Positions 7,085-17,088 are shown, counted from the first letter of the stretch. The stretch is 64,000 nt of DNA from Tepidicaulis sp002389665 (GCF_965222285.1 NZ_OZ244942.1:124001-188000), one strand, 5' to 3'. A program made the numbers and translations. Notes: generated by a model not told the origin, from the letters alone.

Positions 7085-7795
7085 ATGCGATCCCGCACCT
7101 TTCTTCTCTTCACGGCCCTGCTGTCGGCTGGCAGCGGCTCGATGCCGGCCATGGCGCAGGTCACGCTGCAACCTGCGCCTGTCACCGCGCATCCCCATGC
7201 TGCGTTCATTGCCGAGGCGTCACAGCGTTTCGGCATTCCAGAGCACTGGATTCGAGCCGTGCTGCGCGTGGAAAGCGCGGGCGATGTGCGCGCAATTTCA
7301 TCGGCGGGCGCGATGGGACTGATGCAGGTCATGCCCGATACCTGGGCGGGCCTGCGCCGCCGCCATGGTCTCGGGCGCGACCCTTACGATCCGCGCGATA
7401 ACATCCTCGCAGGCACGGCGTATCTGCGCGAGATGTGGAACCGCTACGGCAATGTTGCGGCCATGCTTGCCGCCTACAATGCCGGACCCGGTCGCTATGA
7501 CGAGCATCTGGCGACGGGCCGCGTTTTGCCCGCAGAAACGCGCGCCTATGTCGCCACGCTCGCGCCGCTTCTTGGGCATGCGACTGCGCCCGATGTGCCG
7601 ACAATCGTGCCGCCACCACCACCGGATTGGCGCGAAGCCCCGCTCTTCGTTGCGCAATCCGGCGGCATTTCAGCGGCGGCCAATCAGCCGTCGGGCGACA
7701 TCCAGGCAACCGTTTCTCTGCGCGATCCCGCCGTTCAGGAACCGCAGGACAGCGGCATATTCGTGGCCCTTGCGGGCGATGGCGACAAGCCATGA
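7085..7795 (+). CDS. Conjugal lytic transglycosylase (SLT domain, VirB1-like)
   Basis: 236 residues from ATG 7085. A signal peptide ends near residue 25 (SMPAMAQ). The SLT domain covers about residues 37-160 and includes ESAGDVRAISSAGAMGLMQVMP, where the first Glu (about residue 62) is the catalytic acid, and AYNAGPGRYDEH. Such enzymes open peptidoglycan for assembly of the mating channel. A proline-rich linker and variable tail follow. The longer frame starting at 6851 overlaps the DUF736 gene and is not used. Confidence 0.87.
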   Translation: MRSRTFLLFTALLSAGSGSMPAMAQVTLQPAPVTAHPHAAFIAEASQRFGIPEHWIRAVLRVESAGDVRAISSAGAMGLMQVMPDTWAGLRRRHGLGRDPYDPRDNILAGTAYLREMWNRYGNVAAMLAAYNAGPGRYDEHLATGRVLPAETRAYVATLAPLLGHATAPDVPTIVPPPPPDWREAPLFVAQSGGISAAANQPSGDIQATVSLRDPAVQEPQDSGIFVALAGDGDKP

Positions 7796-8108
7796 GCATG
7801 GCGTTTTCGCGCTCGTTCGGTCCATTTGCGGTGTGCAGTCAGGCTTGGGGGCGCCTGGCAGCATTCCCGGCAGGAAGGGCAAAAAGGGAAGGAAAGGCGG
7901 AGGGCAAGATAAAGGAAACCGGCACCCTGTCGGGGCGGTTTCTGGGCAAGCCCTTGTCTGCACACTGTTTTGGGACGCGGGGCACGGCACCATGCTTTTG
8001 GGTTTCGCGTGCCGCGATTTGGCGCAAAGCCTTGGCTTCGCTGGGTTTTGACCGGCACTATAGCCGAATATATGTCGTTTGCGTGCCTACACGGCATGGG
8101 ATGCGCTC
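7796..8108. other. Non-coding region before the relaxase, candidate oriT
   Basis: 313 bp between the transglycosylase and the relaxase. Two frames cross it (one could start at ATG 7792 and run to 8112) but neither has recognisable protein features. The sequence has a purine-rich stretch (7870-7915), a GGCACG...CGTGCC inverted repeat around 7981-8015, and CGGC-ACTATA-GCCG near 8053-8066. Origins of transfer usually lie next to the relaxase gene, so this is the best place for the nick site; I cannot identify the nick. Confidence 0.4.
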
Positions 8109-10181
8109 ATGAGCGCCGACGACGAGAACCGCTTTCGCCCGAAGCCTGGCCGCATCAGGTCGGACGTGCCGAAGGCGGGCAAGGCGAAGAGCTTTCTGAC
8201 GCAGGCGAAGAAGCTGGCGCGTCAGCATAGCAACAGCCCCGGCAAATCATCTTCATTCGCATCACGGACATCCTCGTCGTCTTCATCTGGTTCTGCCGGA
8301 AAGATCGGGAAGGCGTCGCAGGCTGGCAAAGGTCCGGGCGTCAAGCGTGGTCGTGGTGCGGCCTTTGTCCGCGCCCGAACCCTGTCGAGCGGCTGGCGTC
8401 ACAGTACGGCTGGCGCGCGTCGCGTCGTCGTCAAAACCCGATACGTTCAGAGCGCGGGGAAGAATGGCAAAGGTGCTGCCCATCTGCGCTACATCCAGCG
8501 CGACGGAACATCGCGTGATGGCGAGCGTGGTCAGCTTTATTCCGCCACCGACGATCGTGCCGATGGAGATGCCTTCCTTGATCGCGGCAAGGATGATCGC
8601 CACCAGTTCCGCTTCATCGTCTCGCCGGAAGATGCCGCCGATCTTTCCGATCTCACCGAGCACACCCGCGATCTGATGAGCCGCATTGAGGGCGACCTTG
8701 GCACGAAACTCGATTGGGTCGCGGTCAATCACCACAATACCGGCCATCCCCATGTCCATGTCATCGTTCGGGGCAAGGACGATCTGGGCGAGAACCTGGT
8801 CATCAATGGCGATTATCTCGCCAATGGAATTCGTGAGCGGGCGAGCGAACTGACCACGCTGGAACTTGGACCCGCCACCGAGATCGAGCAGAGCCGCAAG
8901 CTGTCTGCCGAAATCGATCAGGACCGCTTCACGCGCATCGACCGCGCCATGACCGAGGAAGCCGACGAAAGGTTCCTCGATCTGCGCCACGAACCGGCAG
9001 ATGCACGCCGCCAGTTCAACCGCACACTTCGCCTGCGCCGTCTCGCCAAGCTGGAAAAGATGGGGCTGGCTACGGAACATGCACCCGGCGTCTGGGAGCT
9101 TGGCGCGAAGATGGAACCGGCGCTGCGTGAACTCGGTGAGCGCGGTGACATCATCCGCAACATGCACAAGGCGCTGAAGGCCGATGGGCAGGAACGTGAT
9201 CCGATGACCTTCCAGCTTCACGATGCCGCACCCGCGGCACCCATCACCGGCCGCGTCGTGGACAAATATCTCACCGACGACATGGGCGAGAACCTGACGC
9301 TCGTGGTGGACGGCATCGACGGGCGAACACACCATCTTCCCGGCATTGATCCGGCCCGCGTTGAAGTTGCCCGGATCGGCAGCATCGTGGAAGTCGGTCC
9401 CGCCGATACAGCGCAACGTCCCTCTGATCGCACCATCGCTGCGATCTCGGAAAATGGTATCTACCGACCGAGCCGCCACCTCGAACAGGCGAAGTTCGAG
9501 GGACGTGTACCGGGCGGTGATTACGAGGGCTATTTGGATGCCCATGTCCGGCGACTGGAGGCGCTGCGCCGCGCCGGCATCGCTGAACGGATTGACGCCG
9601 ACCAGTGGCGCATCCCCGAAGACTTCGAGAGCCGCGCCACCGCCTATGATGCCGGTTGCAACCGGCAGGCCAGCATCCGCGTCGTCTCGACCTTCGATCT
9701 GGAAAAACAGATCGGCGCCGATGGCGCGACCTGGCTGGACCGGCGATTGGTCACACCGGACGCCTCGGACCTTACCCCGGCAGGGTTCGGCCAGCAAGTG
9801 CGCGAGGCTATGGACCAGCGGCGTGAACACCATATCGCACAGGGCGCTGCCACGCGACAGCAGAATGGACGCATCCTCTATCGGCGCAACCTGCTCGCCA
9901 ATCTGCGAGAAAGGGAAGTGGCCCGCGTCGGTGCGGAAATGGCCAGCAGCAAAGGCTTGCCGTTCCGGGCGGCTGCCGATGGCGAAAATATCAGCGGCAA
10001 GTTCACCGGGATCGCACATCTATCGAGCGGCAAGTTCGCCATTATCGAAAAGAGCCACGAGTTCACTCTTGTCCCATGGCGGCCAGTGATCGACCGCCAG
10101 CTCGGCCGCGAGGTTGCGGGCATCGTGCAGGGTGGATCGGTATCGTGGCAAATGGGGCGAACACGAGGGCTCGGGATTTGA
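8109..10181 (+). CDS. rlxS: Conjugative relaxase RlxS (MobP/VirD2-like, DUF3363)
   Basis: 690 residues from ATG 8109. After a basic, serine-rich N-terminus the relaxase domain shows RYIQRDGTSRDGERGQLYS, then HQFRFIVSPEDA and the metal-binding HPHVHVIVRG at about residues 213-222. The C-terminal half is of the DUF3363 type. The enzyme would nick oriT, remain attached to the 5' end by a tyrosine, and be led to the coupling protein encoded next. Length fits relaxases of this element class. Identification is strong; the catalytic Tyr is not assigned. Confidence 0.88.
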   Translation: MSADDENRFRPKPGRIRSDVPKAGKAKSFLTQAKKLARQHSNSPGKSSSFASRTSSSSSSGSAGKIGKASQAGKGPGVKRGRGAAFVRARTLSSGWRHSTAGARRVVVKTRYVQSAGKNGKGAAHLRYIQRDGTSRDGERGQLYSATDDRADGDAFLDRGKDDRHQFRFIVSPEDAADLSDLTEHTRDLMSRIEGDLGTKLDWVAVNHHNTGHPHVHVIVRGKDDLGENLVINGDYLANGIRERASELTTLELGPATEIEQSRKLSAEIDQDRFTRIDRAMTEEADERFLDLRHEPADARRQFNRTLRLRRLAKLEKMGLATEHAPGVWELGAKMEPALRELGERGDIIRNMHKALKADGQERDPMTFQLHDAAPAAPITGRVVDKYLTDDMGENLTLVVDGIDGRTHHLPGIDPARVEVARIGSIVEVGPADTAQRPSDRTIAAISENGIYRPSRHLEQAKFEGRVPGGDYEGYLDAHVRRLEALRRAGIAERIDADQWRIPEDFESRATAYDAGCNRQASIRVVSTFDLEKQIGADGATWLDRRLVTPDASDLTPAGFGQQVREAMDQRREHHIAQGAATRQQNGRILYRRNLLANLREREVARVGAEMASSKGLPFRAAADGENISGKFTGIAHLSSGKFAIIEKSHEFTLVPWRPVIDRQLGREVAGIVQGGSVSWQMGRTRGLGI

Positions 10182-10356
10182 GCCTTTGCCGATCTGGCAC
10201 CTCGCAAATTGTTCTGTCGACATCGGCATCTGAAAGGGCCTGTCCGATGTGCCGCCGATAGTATCCGGCAACACGGCACCCCTGCTTTTCCTGTTGCCGC
10301 TTTCGAAAACGTCTATTCTTTGATCGGCTCCGACTCTCTTGCCGATTGGAGCCTGT

Positions 10357-12345
10357 ATGCGTGGTGGCCGAATACTCTGGGGCCAGATCATTGTCGTATT
10401 CACCATTGTCCTGGTGATGGTCTGGACTTCGACACAATGGGTGGCCTTCCGCCTTGGCTTTCAGCCCCAGCTCGGCAATCCGTGGTTCGATGTTGCGGGA
10501 TGGCCGGTCTATTATCCTCCGGCCTTCTTCTGGTGGTGGTTTTCCTATGACGCCTATGCGCCCGGTATTTTCACCGAAGGCGCGTTCATCGCCACGTCCG
10601 GGGCGTTGTTCGCTATCGCCGCCGCTTTTTTCATGTCGATCATCCGGGCGCGCGAGGCGCGCAACGTCGCCACCTACGGTTCTGCGCGATGGGCCGAGGA
10701 CAAGGAAATCCATGCTGCCGGACTGCTCGGTCCCGATGGCGTGGTCCTTGGCAGGCACAGCAAGGATTATCTGCGTCATGACGGCCCCGAGCATGTTCTG
10801 TGCTTTGCACCAACGCGATCCGGCAAAGGCGTGGGCCTCGTCGTACCGACGCTGCTGACCTGGCCGGGAAGTTGCATCGTGCACGACATCAAGGGTGAGA
10901 ACTGGAATCTGACGGCCGGCTTCCGGTCCCATCACGGCCGCGTCCTGCTGTTCGATCCGACCAATGTGCATTCCGCAGCTTACAACCCGCTGCTGGAAGT
11001 CCGTCAGGGGGAGTGGGAAGTCCGCGATGTCCAGAACATCGCGGATATTCTGGTCGATCCCGAGGGCAGTCTCGACAAGCGCAACCATTGGGAAAAGACC
11101 AGCCATTCGCTACTGGTCGGCGCCATCCTGCATGTTCTCTATGCCGAGAAGGACAAGACGCTGGCGGGGGTCGCGAGCTTTCTGTCCGATCCGCGCCGTC
11201 CGGTCGAGGCGACCTTGCGCGCCATGATGGACACGCCGCATCTGGGCGAAGCCGGTGTGCATCCCGTCATCGCCTCATCGGCACGCGAGCTGTTGAACAA
11301 ATCCGAGAACGAACGCTCCGGCGTGCTGTCCACGGCGATGTCCTTTCTCGGTCTCTACCGAGATCCGGTCGTGGCCCGCGTGACGGCCCGCTGCGACTGG
11401 CGCATTGCCGATCTGGTCGGAGCAAAAGAACCGGTCAGCCTCTACCTCGTCGTACCGCCCTCGGACATCAACCGGACCAAGCCGCTGATCCGTCTGATCC
11501 TCAATCAGGTCGGGCGGCGGCTGACCGAGGAACTGGAAACCACCGGAAAACGCCATCGTCTCCTGTTGATGCTGGACGAGTTCCCCGCGCTCGGGCGGCT
11601 TGATTTCTTTGAATCGGCGCTCGCCTTCATGGCCGGCTACGGCCTCAAAGCGTTCCTGATCGCGCAGTCGCTCAACCAGATCGAGCGGGCCTATGGACAG
11701 AACAACGCCATTCTCGACAACTGCCATGTGCGTGTCGCCTTTGCCGCAAACGATGAACGCACCGCCAAGCGGATCAGTGATGCGCTCGGCACGGCCACGG
11801 AAATGCGCGATTCCACCAACTATGCGGGCCATCGCCTCGCGCCCTGGCTCGGGCATCTCATGGTTTCGCGGCAGGAAACAGCGCGGCCGCTCCTGACACC
11901 GGGCGAGATCATGCAGCTTCCGCCAACCGACGAGATCGTCATGGTAGCGGGTGTGCCGCCCATCCGCGCCGCCAAGGCGCGCTACTATGCCGATGCGCGG
12001 CTTCAGGAACGGGTGCTGCCGCCGCCCGATCTGCACAAGCAGTCGGTGAAGATGGAAACATCGGCACCAGACGACTGGACGAGCCGTGTTGTTGCGGCCG
12101 CGGCCGGCCACGGACCAGCGTCGAACAGGTCCGACGACGATCCTGCCAATGCCGGTATCCGTCTTGAGCCGGAGCTTCCCGAGCATGAGGAAATCATCCC
12201 GCCACCACCGCCGCCATCGCAGGAGTTCGATTTTCTCGATGATGAGCCCGACGTCGATGCCGCCAAAGCCCGTGCCATGCGTCAGCGGATGCGCATGGTC
12301 GCGCGGCAGGCGTCACTCGACCCAAATGACGGCATCGAGCTTTGA
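10357..12345 (+). CDS. traG: Type IV coupling protein TraG/VirD4
   Basis: 662 residues from ATG 10357 (GGAG upstream; another ATG lies in frame at 10339). Two N-terminal membrane segments (about residues 6-25 and 65-90) precede a FtsK-like motor domain. Walker A is APTRSGKGVGLVVPTLL at about residue 150 and Walker B is LLLMLDEFPALG at about residue 403. It is a hexameric inner-membrane ATPase that passes the relaxase-DNA complex to the Trb channel. It ends in a proline/acidic tail. It follows the relaxase by 175 bp. Confidence 0.92.
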   Translation: MRGGRILWGQIIVVFTIVLVMVWTSTQWVAFRLGFQPQLGNPWFDVAGWPVYYPPAFFWWWFSYDAYAPGIFTEGAFIATSGALFAIAAAFFMSIIRAREARNVATYGSARWAEDKEIHAAGLLGPDGVVLGRHSKDYLRHDGPEHVLCFAPTRSGKGVGLVVPTLLTWPGSCIVHDIKGENWNLTAGFRSHHGRVLLFDPTNVHSAAYNPLLEVRQGEWEVRDVQNIADILVDPEGSLDKRNHWEKTSHSLLVGAILHVLYAEKDKTLAGVASFLSDPRRPVEATLRAMMDTPHLGEAGVHPVIASSARELLNKSENERSGVLSTAMSFLGLYRDPVVARVTARCDWRIADLVGAKEPVSLYLVVPPSDINRTKPLIRLILNQVGRRLTEELETTGKRHRLLLMLDEFPALGRLDFFESALAFMAGYGLKAFLIAQSLNQIERAYGQNNAILDNCHVRVAFAANDERTAKRISDALGTATEMRDSTNYAGHRLAPWLGHLMVSRQETARPLLTPGEIMQLPPTDEIVMVAGVPPIRAAKARYYADARLQERVLPPPDLHKQSVKMETSAPDDWTSRVVAAAAGHGPASNRSDDDPANAGIRLEPELPEHEEIIPPPPPPSQEFDFLDDEPDVDAAKARAMRQRMRMVARQASLDPNDGIEL

Positions 12346-12359
12346 GAAGGAAGACAGGC

Positions 12360-12821
12360 ATGACGAGTCGCACCCGCATGAATGTCTACTTCTCCCCGGA
12401 TCTGCTGAAGCAGGTCGAGGGTCTGGCGCTGCGTCGCAATGTTTCAAAATCCGCAGTGATCGAGGCTGCGGTAGCATCCTTCCTGTCCGGTGACACGACC
12501 GAACGGCTGGAAGCCGCAATGTCGCGACGCCTGGATAAGCTTGGCCGCCAGTTCGATATGCTGGACGAAGATGTCGCCATCCTCGGCGAGACGCTTTCGC
12601 TGTTCGTACAATTCTGGCTCACCATGACGCCGCCGCTGTCAGATAGCGCGAAACAGTCGGCACGCATCAAGGGCAACGAGCGCTTCGAAGGCTTCATGCA
12701 GACGCTGGGCAAGCGCCTGGCTTCCGGCGACAGATTCCTGAAAGAGTTGTCGCGGGATATTGATTCGCTTCACGATCTTTCGTCACAAGGCCAGTCCGAA
12801 GCGGATGGAAACCAGCTCTGA
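12360..12821 (+). CDS. CopG-type ribbon-helix-helix conjugal protein
   Basis: 153 residues from ATG 12360, with GAAGGAAG upstream. The N-terminus (RMNVYFSPDLLKQVEGLALRRNVSKSAVIEAAVASFL) is a ribbon-helix-helix DNA-binding domain; the rest is helical. This gene regularly lies between traG and trbB in such elements and is usually labelled CopG-family or conjugal transfer protein. It may be a relaxosome accessory or a repressor of the trb operon. Which one is not decidable here. Confidence 0.75.
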   Translation: MTSRTRMNVYFSPDLLKQVEGLALRRNVSKSAVIEAAVASFLSGDTTERLEAAMSRRLDKLGRQFDMLDEDVAILGETLSLFVQFWLTMTPPLSDSAKQSARIKGNERFEGFMQTLGKRLASGDRFLKELSRDIDSLHDLSSQGQSEADGNQL

Positions 12822-12915
12822 TCTTTCGATCCATCCTATTTACCGCCCTGCGCCGCCGATGCCTGCACACGCGTAAACATCTGTTGAAACGGCCCTAAAT
12901 CAGGTTCTTTTAATC

Positions 12916-12940
12916 GACCCCAATCCGGGGTCCGTCTTTT
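12916..12940 (+). terminator. Hairpin terminator or attenuator before trbB
   Basis: GACCCC (12916-12921), a five-base loop, then GGGGTC (12927-12932), followed by CGTCTTTT. It has the form of a short rho-independent terminator. It would end the traG-copG transcript, or attenuate entry into the trb operon that begins 28 bp later. Confidence 0.5.
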
Positions 12941-12967
12941 GCGCGTCCCGCCATGAACGGGGCCGCC

Positions 12968-13960
12968 ATGACCGCATCACATCAGAAACCCGAGACGATT
13001 GCGCGTGGTGCGCGGATGCTGCGCACCGCGCTCGGTACATCGATTGCCCGGTTTCTGGAAGATCCAGCTGTGGTCGAGGTGATGCTGAATCCCGATGGCC
13101 GCATCTGGGTGGATCGGCTCTCCGAAGGGCTGGCCGATACGGGGGAGAGGCTGTCGGCTGCCGATGGCGAGCGGATCGTCAGGCTGGTCGCCCATCATGT
13201 CGGCGCCGAGGTTCATGCCCGCAATCCGCGTGTGTCGGCTGAACTGCCCGAGACCGGAGAGCGCTTCGAAGGGTTGCTGCCGCCTGTCGTCACGGCGCCG
13301 ACCTTTGCCATCCGCAAGCCTGCCGTCGCGGTGTTCACGCTCGACGACTATGTAAACGCCGGGATCATGACCAGTGCTCAGGCCGAGGTGCTGCGCCTGA
13401 ACGTCGCCACGCGCGCCAATATCCTTGTCGCGGGCGGCACCTCGACCGGAAAAACCACGCTGACCAACGCGCTGCTGGCAGAAGTCGCCAAGACTTCGGA
13501 CCGCGTCGTGATCATTGAAGACACGCGCGAACTGCAATGCGCCGCGCCCAATCTGGTCGCGATGCGCACCAAAGATGGCGTGGCGACGCTCTCCGATCTG
13601 GTGCGTTCGTCGCTACGCCTGCGCCCGGATCGCATCCCGGTCGGCGAGGTGCGCGGGTCCGAAGCTCTCGACCTCCTTAAAGCCTGGGGCACCGGCCATC
13701 CGGGCGGGATCGGCACCATCCATGCCGGTTCCGGCATTGGCGCGCTGCGACGCCTCGAACAGCTCATCCAGGAAGCCGTCATCACCGTCCCGCGCGCCCT
13801 GATTGCCGAGACAATCGACCTCGTCGCCGTTCTTGCCGGACGCGGCTCTTCCCGCCGGCTGGTCGAACTCGCCCGCGTCGATGGGCTGGGGCCGGACGGC
13901 GATTACGCCATCACGCATCCCATCACTTTGGCAACCACCCCGAAAGGAAACCCTTCATGA
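12968..13960 (+). CDS. trbB: TrbB, VirB11-like traffic ATPase
   Basis: 330 residues from ATG 12968; an in-frame ATG at 12953 would add five residues and neither has a strong ribosome site. Walker A is VAGGTSTGKTTLTNALL at about residue 155, followed by the Asp box IIEDTRELQC and the His box region GTGHPGGIGTIHAG. It is a cytoplasmic hexameric ATPase powering pilus assembly and secretion. It heads the trb operon and overlaps trbC by 4 bp. Confidence 0.92.
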   Translation: MTASHQKPETIARGARMLRTALGTSIARFLEDPAVVEVMLNPDGRIWVDRLSEGLADTGERLSAADGERIVRLVAHHVGAEVHARNPRVSAELPETGERFEGLLPPVVTAPTFAIRKPAVAVFTLDDYVNAGIMTSAQAEVLRLNVATRANILVAGGTSTGKTTLTNALLAEVAKTSDRVVIIEDTRELQCAAPNLVAMRTKDGVATLSDLVRSSLRLRPDRIPVGEVRGSEALDLLKAWGTGHPGGIGTIHAGSGIGALRRLEQLIQEAVITVPRALIAETIDLVAVLAGRGSSRRLVELARVDGLGPDGDYAITHPITLATTPKGNPS

Positions 13961-14289
13961 TCCGCACGATTTCACGCGGCTGCCGCATCATGGCAACCGC
14001 CGCTGCCACTGTTTCCATCAGTCTGATGCTGGCGCCTGCCGCACACGCCTCCGGCTCCTCCATGCCCTGGGAGGCCCCGCTTCAGTCGATCCTCCAGTCG
14101 ATCGAGGGTCCTGTCGCCAAGATCATCGCCGTCATCGTCATCATCGCCACCGGCCTGGCGCTGGCCTTCGGTGATACCTCCGGCGGCTTCCGCCGCCTGA
14201 TCCAGATCGTCTTCGGCCTGTCCATCGCCTTCGCCGCGTCGAGCTTCTTCCTGTCGTTCTTCTCGTTCGGCGGCGGGGCGCTCATCTGA
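13957..14289 (+). CDS. trbC: TrbC, VirB2-like major pilin
   Basis: 110 residues. A long signal peptide ends at PAAHASGSS (about residue 32). Two hydrophobic helices follow (IIAVIVIIATGLALAF and IVFGLSIAFAASSFFLSFFSF). This is the standard VirB2/TrbC pilin layout, and TraF encoded upstream would process it. It overlaps trbB by 4 bp and touches trbD at 14289. Confidence 0.9.
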   Translation: MIRTISRGCRIMATAAATVSISLMLAPAAHASGSSMPWEAPLQSILQSIEGPVAKIIAVIVIIATGLALAFGDTSGGFRRLIQIVFGLSIAFAASSFFLSFFSFGGGALI

Positions 14290-14570
14290 TGGCGGGCGGG
14301 TTTGAACAGCTCGATGCGGTGCCGGGCTTCTCCATCCCGGTTCACCGGGCGCTGACCGAGCATATCCTGCTCGGCGGCGCACCGCGTTCGATTGCCATCG
14401 TCAACGGCACGCTGGCCGGCGCCGTCGGCCTGGGCCTTCGTCTCTGGCTGGTTGGCATCGCCATCTGGGCGGTCGGTCATTTCCTCGCGGTATGGGCTGC
14501 CAAACGCGATCCGCTTTTTGTCGAGGTGGGCCGTAAGCATCTGCGCATACCCGGTCATCTGTCGGTGTGA
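14289..14570 (+). CDS. trbD: TrbD, VirB3-like inner-membrane protein
   Basis: 93 residues. FEQLDAVPGFSIPVHRALTEHILLGGAPRSIAIVNG at the N-terminus and a double hydrophobic segment (about residues 37-72) match TrbD. VirB3-type proteins sit in the inner membrane next to the VirB4 ATPase, here TrbE encoded just downstream. The start shares its first base with the end of trbC. Confidence 0.9.
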   Translation: MAGGFEQLDAVPGFSIPVHRALTEHILLGGAPRSIAIVNGTLAGAVGLGLRLWLVGIAIWAVGHFLAVWAAKRDPLFVEVGRKHLRIPGHLSV

Positions 14571-14580
14571 GGGCGCAGCC

Positions 14581-17088
14581 ATGATGAACCTCACCGAATA
14601 TCGCCGTACCGCTACCCGCCTCGCGGATTTCCTGCCCTGGGCCGCGCTGGTTGGCTCGGGCGTCGTGCTGAACAAGGACGGCAGTTTCCAGAGGACTGCG
14701 AAGTTTCGCGGGCCGGATCTGGATTCGGCTGTTGCCGCCGAACTGGTCGCGGTCGCTGGGCGTATCAACAACGCCGTGCGCCGCCTCGGCTCCGGCTGGT
14801 CGATCTTTGTTGAGGCACAACGAAGCGAAGCCGCGACCTATCCCGGCAGCCAATTTCCTGATCCGGCCTCCGCTCTGGTCGATGCCGAGCGCAAAGCTGC
14901 CTTCGAGGAAGCGGGCACGCATTTCGTGTCAGGCTACTTCCTGACCTTCCTCTGGCTGCCACCCGCCGAAGATGCGGCTCGCGCCGAGACCTGGCTCTAC
15001 GAGGGCCGTGAGCAATCCGGCGTCAATCCATGGGAGCTGATGCGCGGCTTCATCGACCGCACCGACCGCGTGCTGGCGCTGCTCGACGGCTTCATGCCCG
15101 AATGCCACTGGATCGATGACGCGGGCACGCTGACCTATCTCCATTCCACGATTTCCACGAACCGCCATCGTGTTCGCGTGCCCGAAGTGCCCATGCACCT
15201 CGATGCGCTGCTGGCCGATCAGCCGCTGACTGGCGGGTTGGAACCGCGCCTTGGTAACAAGCATCTGCGCGTCCTGACCATTATCGGCTTTCCGACAGCG
15301 ACCACGCCCGGCCTGCTCGACGAGATGAACCGGCTCGCGTTCCCGTATCGCTGGTCCACCCGCGCCATCCTGATGGACAAGACGGACGCGACGAAACTCC
15401 TCACCAAAATCCGCCGTCAATGGTTCGCCAAGAGAAAATCCATCGCCGCGATCCTCAAGGAGGTGATGACCAACGAGCAATCGGCGCTGGTGGACACCGA
15501 TGCGTCCAACAAGGCGCTCGATGCCGACATGGCCTTGCAGGAACTGGGCGCTGACGTCGCCGGCATGGCCTATGTCACAGCAACCGTCACCGTCTGGGAC
15601 GCCGACCCCCGTATCGCCGACGAGAAGCTGCGTCTGGTCGAGAAGATCATTCAGGGCCGAGACTTCACGGCCATGCCGGAAACTGTCAATGCCGTCGATG
15701 CCTGGCTAGGCTCGATCCCCGGACATGCCTACGCCAATGTCCGGCAGCCGCCGATCTCGACGCTCAACCTCGCCCACATGATCCCTCTATCGGCCGTGTG
15801 GGCGGGGCCGGAACGGAACGAACATCTCGGAGCGCCCCCCTTGCTGTACGGCAAGACCGAAGGTTCGACTCCGTTCCGGCTTTCCCTTCATGTCGGCGAC
15901 GTGGGCCATACCCTCGTCGTCGGCCCGACCGGCGCGGGCAAGTCCGTGCTGCTGGCGCTGATGGCGCTGCAATTTCGCCGCTATGATCGCAGCCAGATTT
16001 TCGCTTTCGATTTCGGGGGATCGATCCGGGCATCCGCGCTCGCCATGGGTGGCGACTGGCATGATCTCGGCGGTGGATTGACCGAGGGATCGGAGGTTTC
16101 CGTTTCCCTGCAACCGCTGGCGCGGATCGATGATGCCTATGAACGGTCATGGGCCGCTGACTGGATCGCCGCGATCCTGATGCGTGAAGGCATGATCATC
16201 ACGCCGGAGGTGAAGGAGCACATCTGGACGGCGCTGACATCGCTGGCATCCGCCCCGGCGGGGGAACGGACCATCACCGGCCTTGCCGTGCTGCTGCAAT
16301 CCAACGATCTGAAACAGGCGTTGCGCCCTTACTGCATTGGCGGCGCCTATGGCCGGTTGCTCGACGCCGAGGCCGAACATCTCGGATCAGCCGATGTACA
16401 GGCCTTTGAGATCGAGGGGCTGGTCGGCACTGGGGCTGCGCCTGCCGTCCTGTCCTATCTGTTTCATCGGATCGGCGACCGGCTCGACGGTCGGCCAACC
16501 CTGCTCATCATCGACGAAGGCTGGCTGGCGCTCGATGACGAGGGGTTCGTCAACCAGCTGCGCGAATGGCTGAAGACACTCAGGAAGAAGAACGCTTCCG
16601 TCATCTTCGCCACGCAATCGCTCTCGGACATTGACGGCAGCAATATCGCGCCCGCCATCATCGAAAGCTGCCCGACGCGGCTGCTTCTCCCGAATGAACG
16701 CGCCATCGAGCCGCAGATCACGGCAATCTACCGCCGCTTCGGCCTCAATGACCGGCAAATCGAGATCCTCGCGCGGGCCACGCCAAAGCGGGACTATTAC
16801 TGCCAATCGCGGCGCGGCAATCGCCTGTTCGAGCTTGGCCTCAGCGAAGTCGGCCTCGCGCTCTGCGCCGCATCATCCAAATCCGATCAGACCCGTATCG
16901 CCGAACTCGTCGCCGAGCATGGGCAGGACGGTTTTCTCGCGGCCTGGCTGCGCCATCGCGGCGTCGAATGGGCCGTCGATCTGATCCCGAACCTCACCAA
17001 TCTTGTCGAACGGACAGAGCCCGCTCGGCCGGTCGCGCCAGACCAAATCCATCCAGATGACAGCCAAGAAAAGGAGACCCTGCCATGA
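14581..17088 (+). CDS. trbE: TrbE, VirB4-like conjugal ATPase
   Basis: 835 residues from ATG 14581, placed at the family start MMNLTEYRRTATRLADFLPWAAL; a longer frame from 14392 lies inside trbD. The CagE/VirB4 N-terminal domain spans about residues 180-400. The motor domain has Walker A VVGPTGAGKSVLLALMAL near residue 450 and Walker B LLIIDEGWLALDD near residue 640. This inner-membrane ATPase drives pilus biogenesis and substrate passage. The end overlaps trbJ by 4 bp. Confidence 0.93.
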   Translation: MMNLTEYRRTATRLADFLPWAALVGSGVVLNKDGSFQRTAKFRGPDLDSAVAAELVAVAGRINNAVRRLGSGWSIFVEAQRSEAATYPGSQFPDPASALVDAERKAAFEEAGTHFVSGYFLTFLWLPPAEDAARAETWLYEGREQSGVNPWELMRGFIDRTDRVLALLDGFMPECHWIDDAGTLTYLHSTISTNRHRVRVPEVPMHLDALLADQPLTGGLEPRLGNKHLRVLTIIGFPTATTPGLLDEMNRLAFPYRWSTRAILMDKTDATKLLTKIRRQWFAKRKSIAAILKEVMTNEQSALVDTDASNKALDADMALQELGADVAGMAYVTATVTVWDADPRIADEKLRLVEKIIQGRDFTAMPETVNAVDAWLGSIPGHAYANVRQPPISTLNLAHMIPLSAVWAGPERNEHLGAPPLLYGKTEGSTPFRLSLHVGDVGHTLVVGPTGAGKSVLLALMALQFRRYDRSQIFAFDFGGSIRASALAMGGDWHDLGGGLTEGSEVSVSLQPLARIDDAYERSWAADWIAAILMREGMIITPEVKEHIWTALTSLASAPAGERTITGLAVLLQSNDLKQALRPYCIGGAYGRLLDAEAEHLGSADVQAFEIEGLVGTGAAPAVLSYLFHRIGDRLDGRPTLLIIDEGWLALDDEGFVNQLREWLKTLRKKNASVIFATQSLSDIDGSNIAPAIIESCPTRLLLPNERAIEPQITAIYRRFGLNDRQIEILARATPKRDYYCQSRRGNRLFELGLSEVGLALCAASSKSDQTRIAELVAEHGQDGFLAAWLRHRGVEWAVDLIPNLTNLVERTEPARPVAPDQIHPDDSQEKETLP

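Noticed and set aside
7792..8112. Possible 106-codon gene between the transglycosylase and relaxase
   Set aside because: It starts with an ATGA overlap, but its sequence is rich in Cys, Trp and Arg with no family match, and another frame across the same DNA is equally open. A non-coding oriT region is more likely.
8283..10019. Long minus-strand frame opposite the relaxase
   Set aside because: Shadow of rlxS with no recognisable domain.
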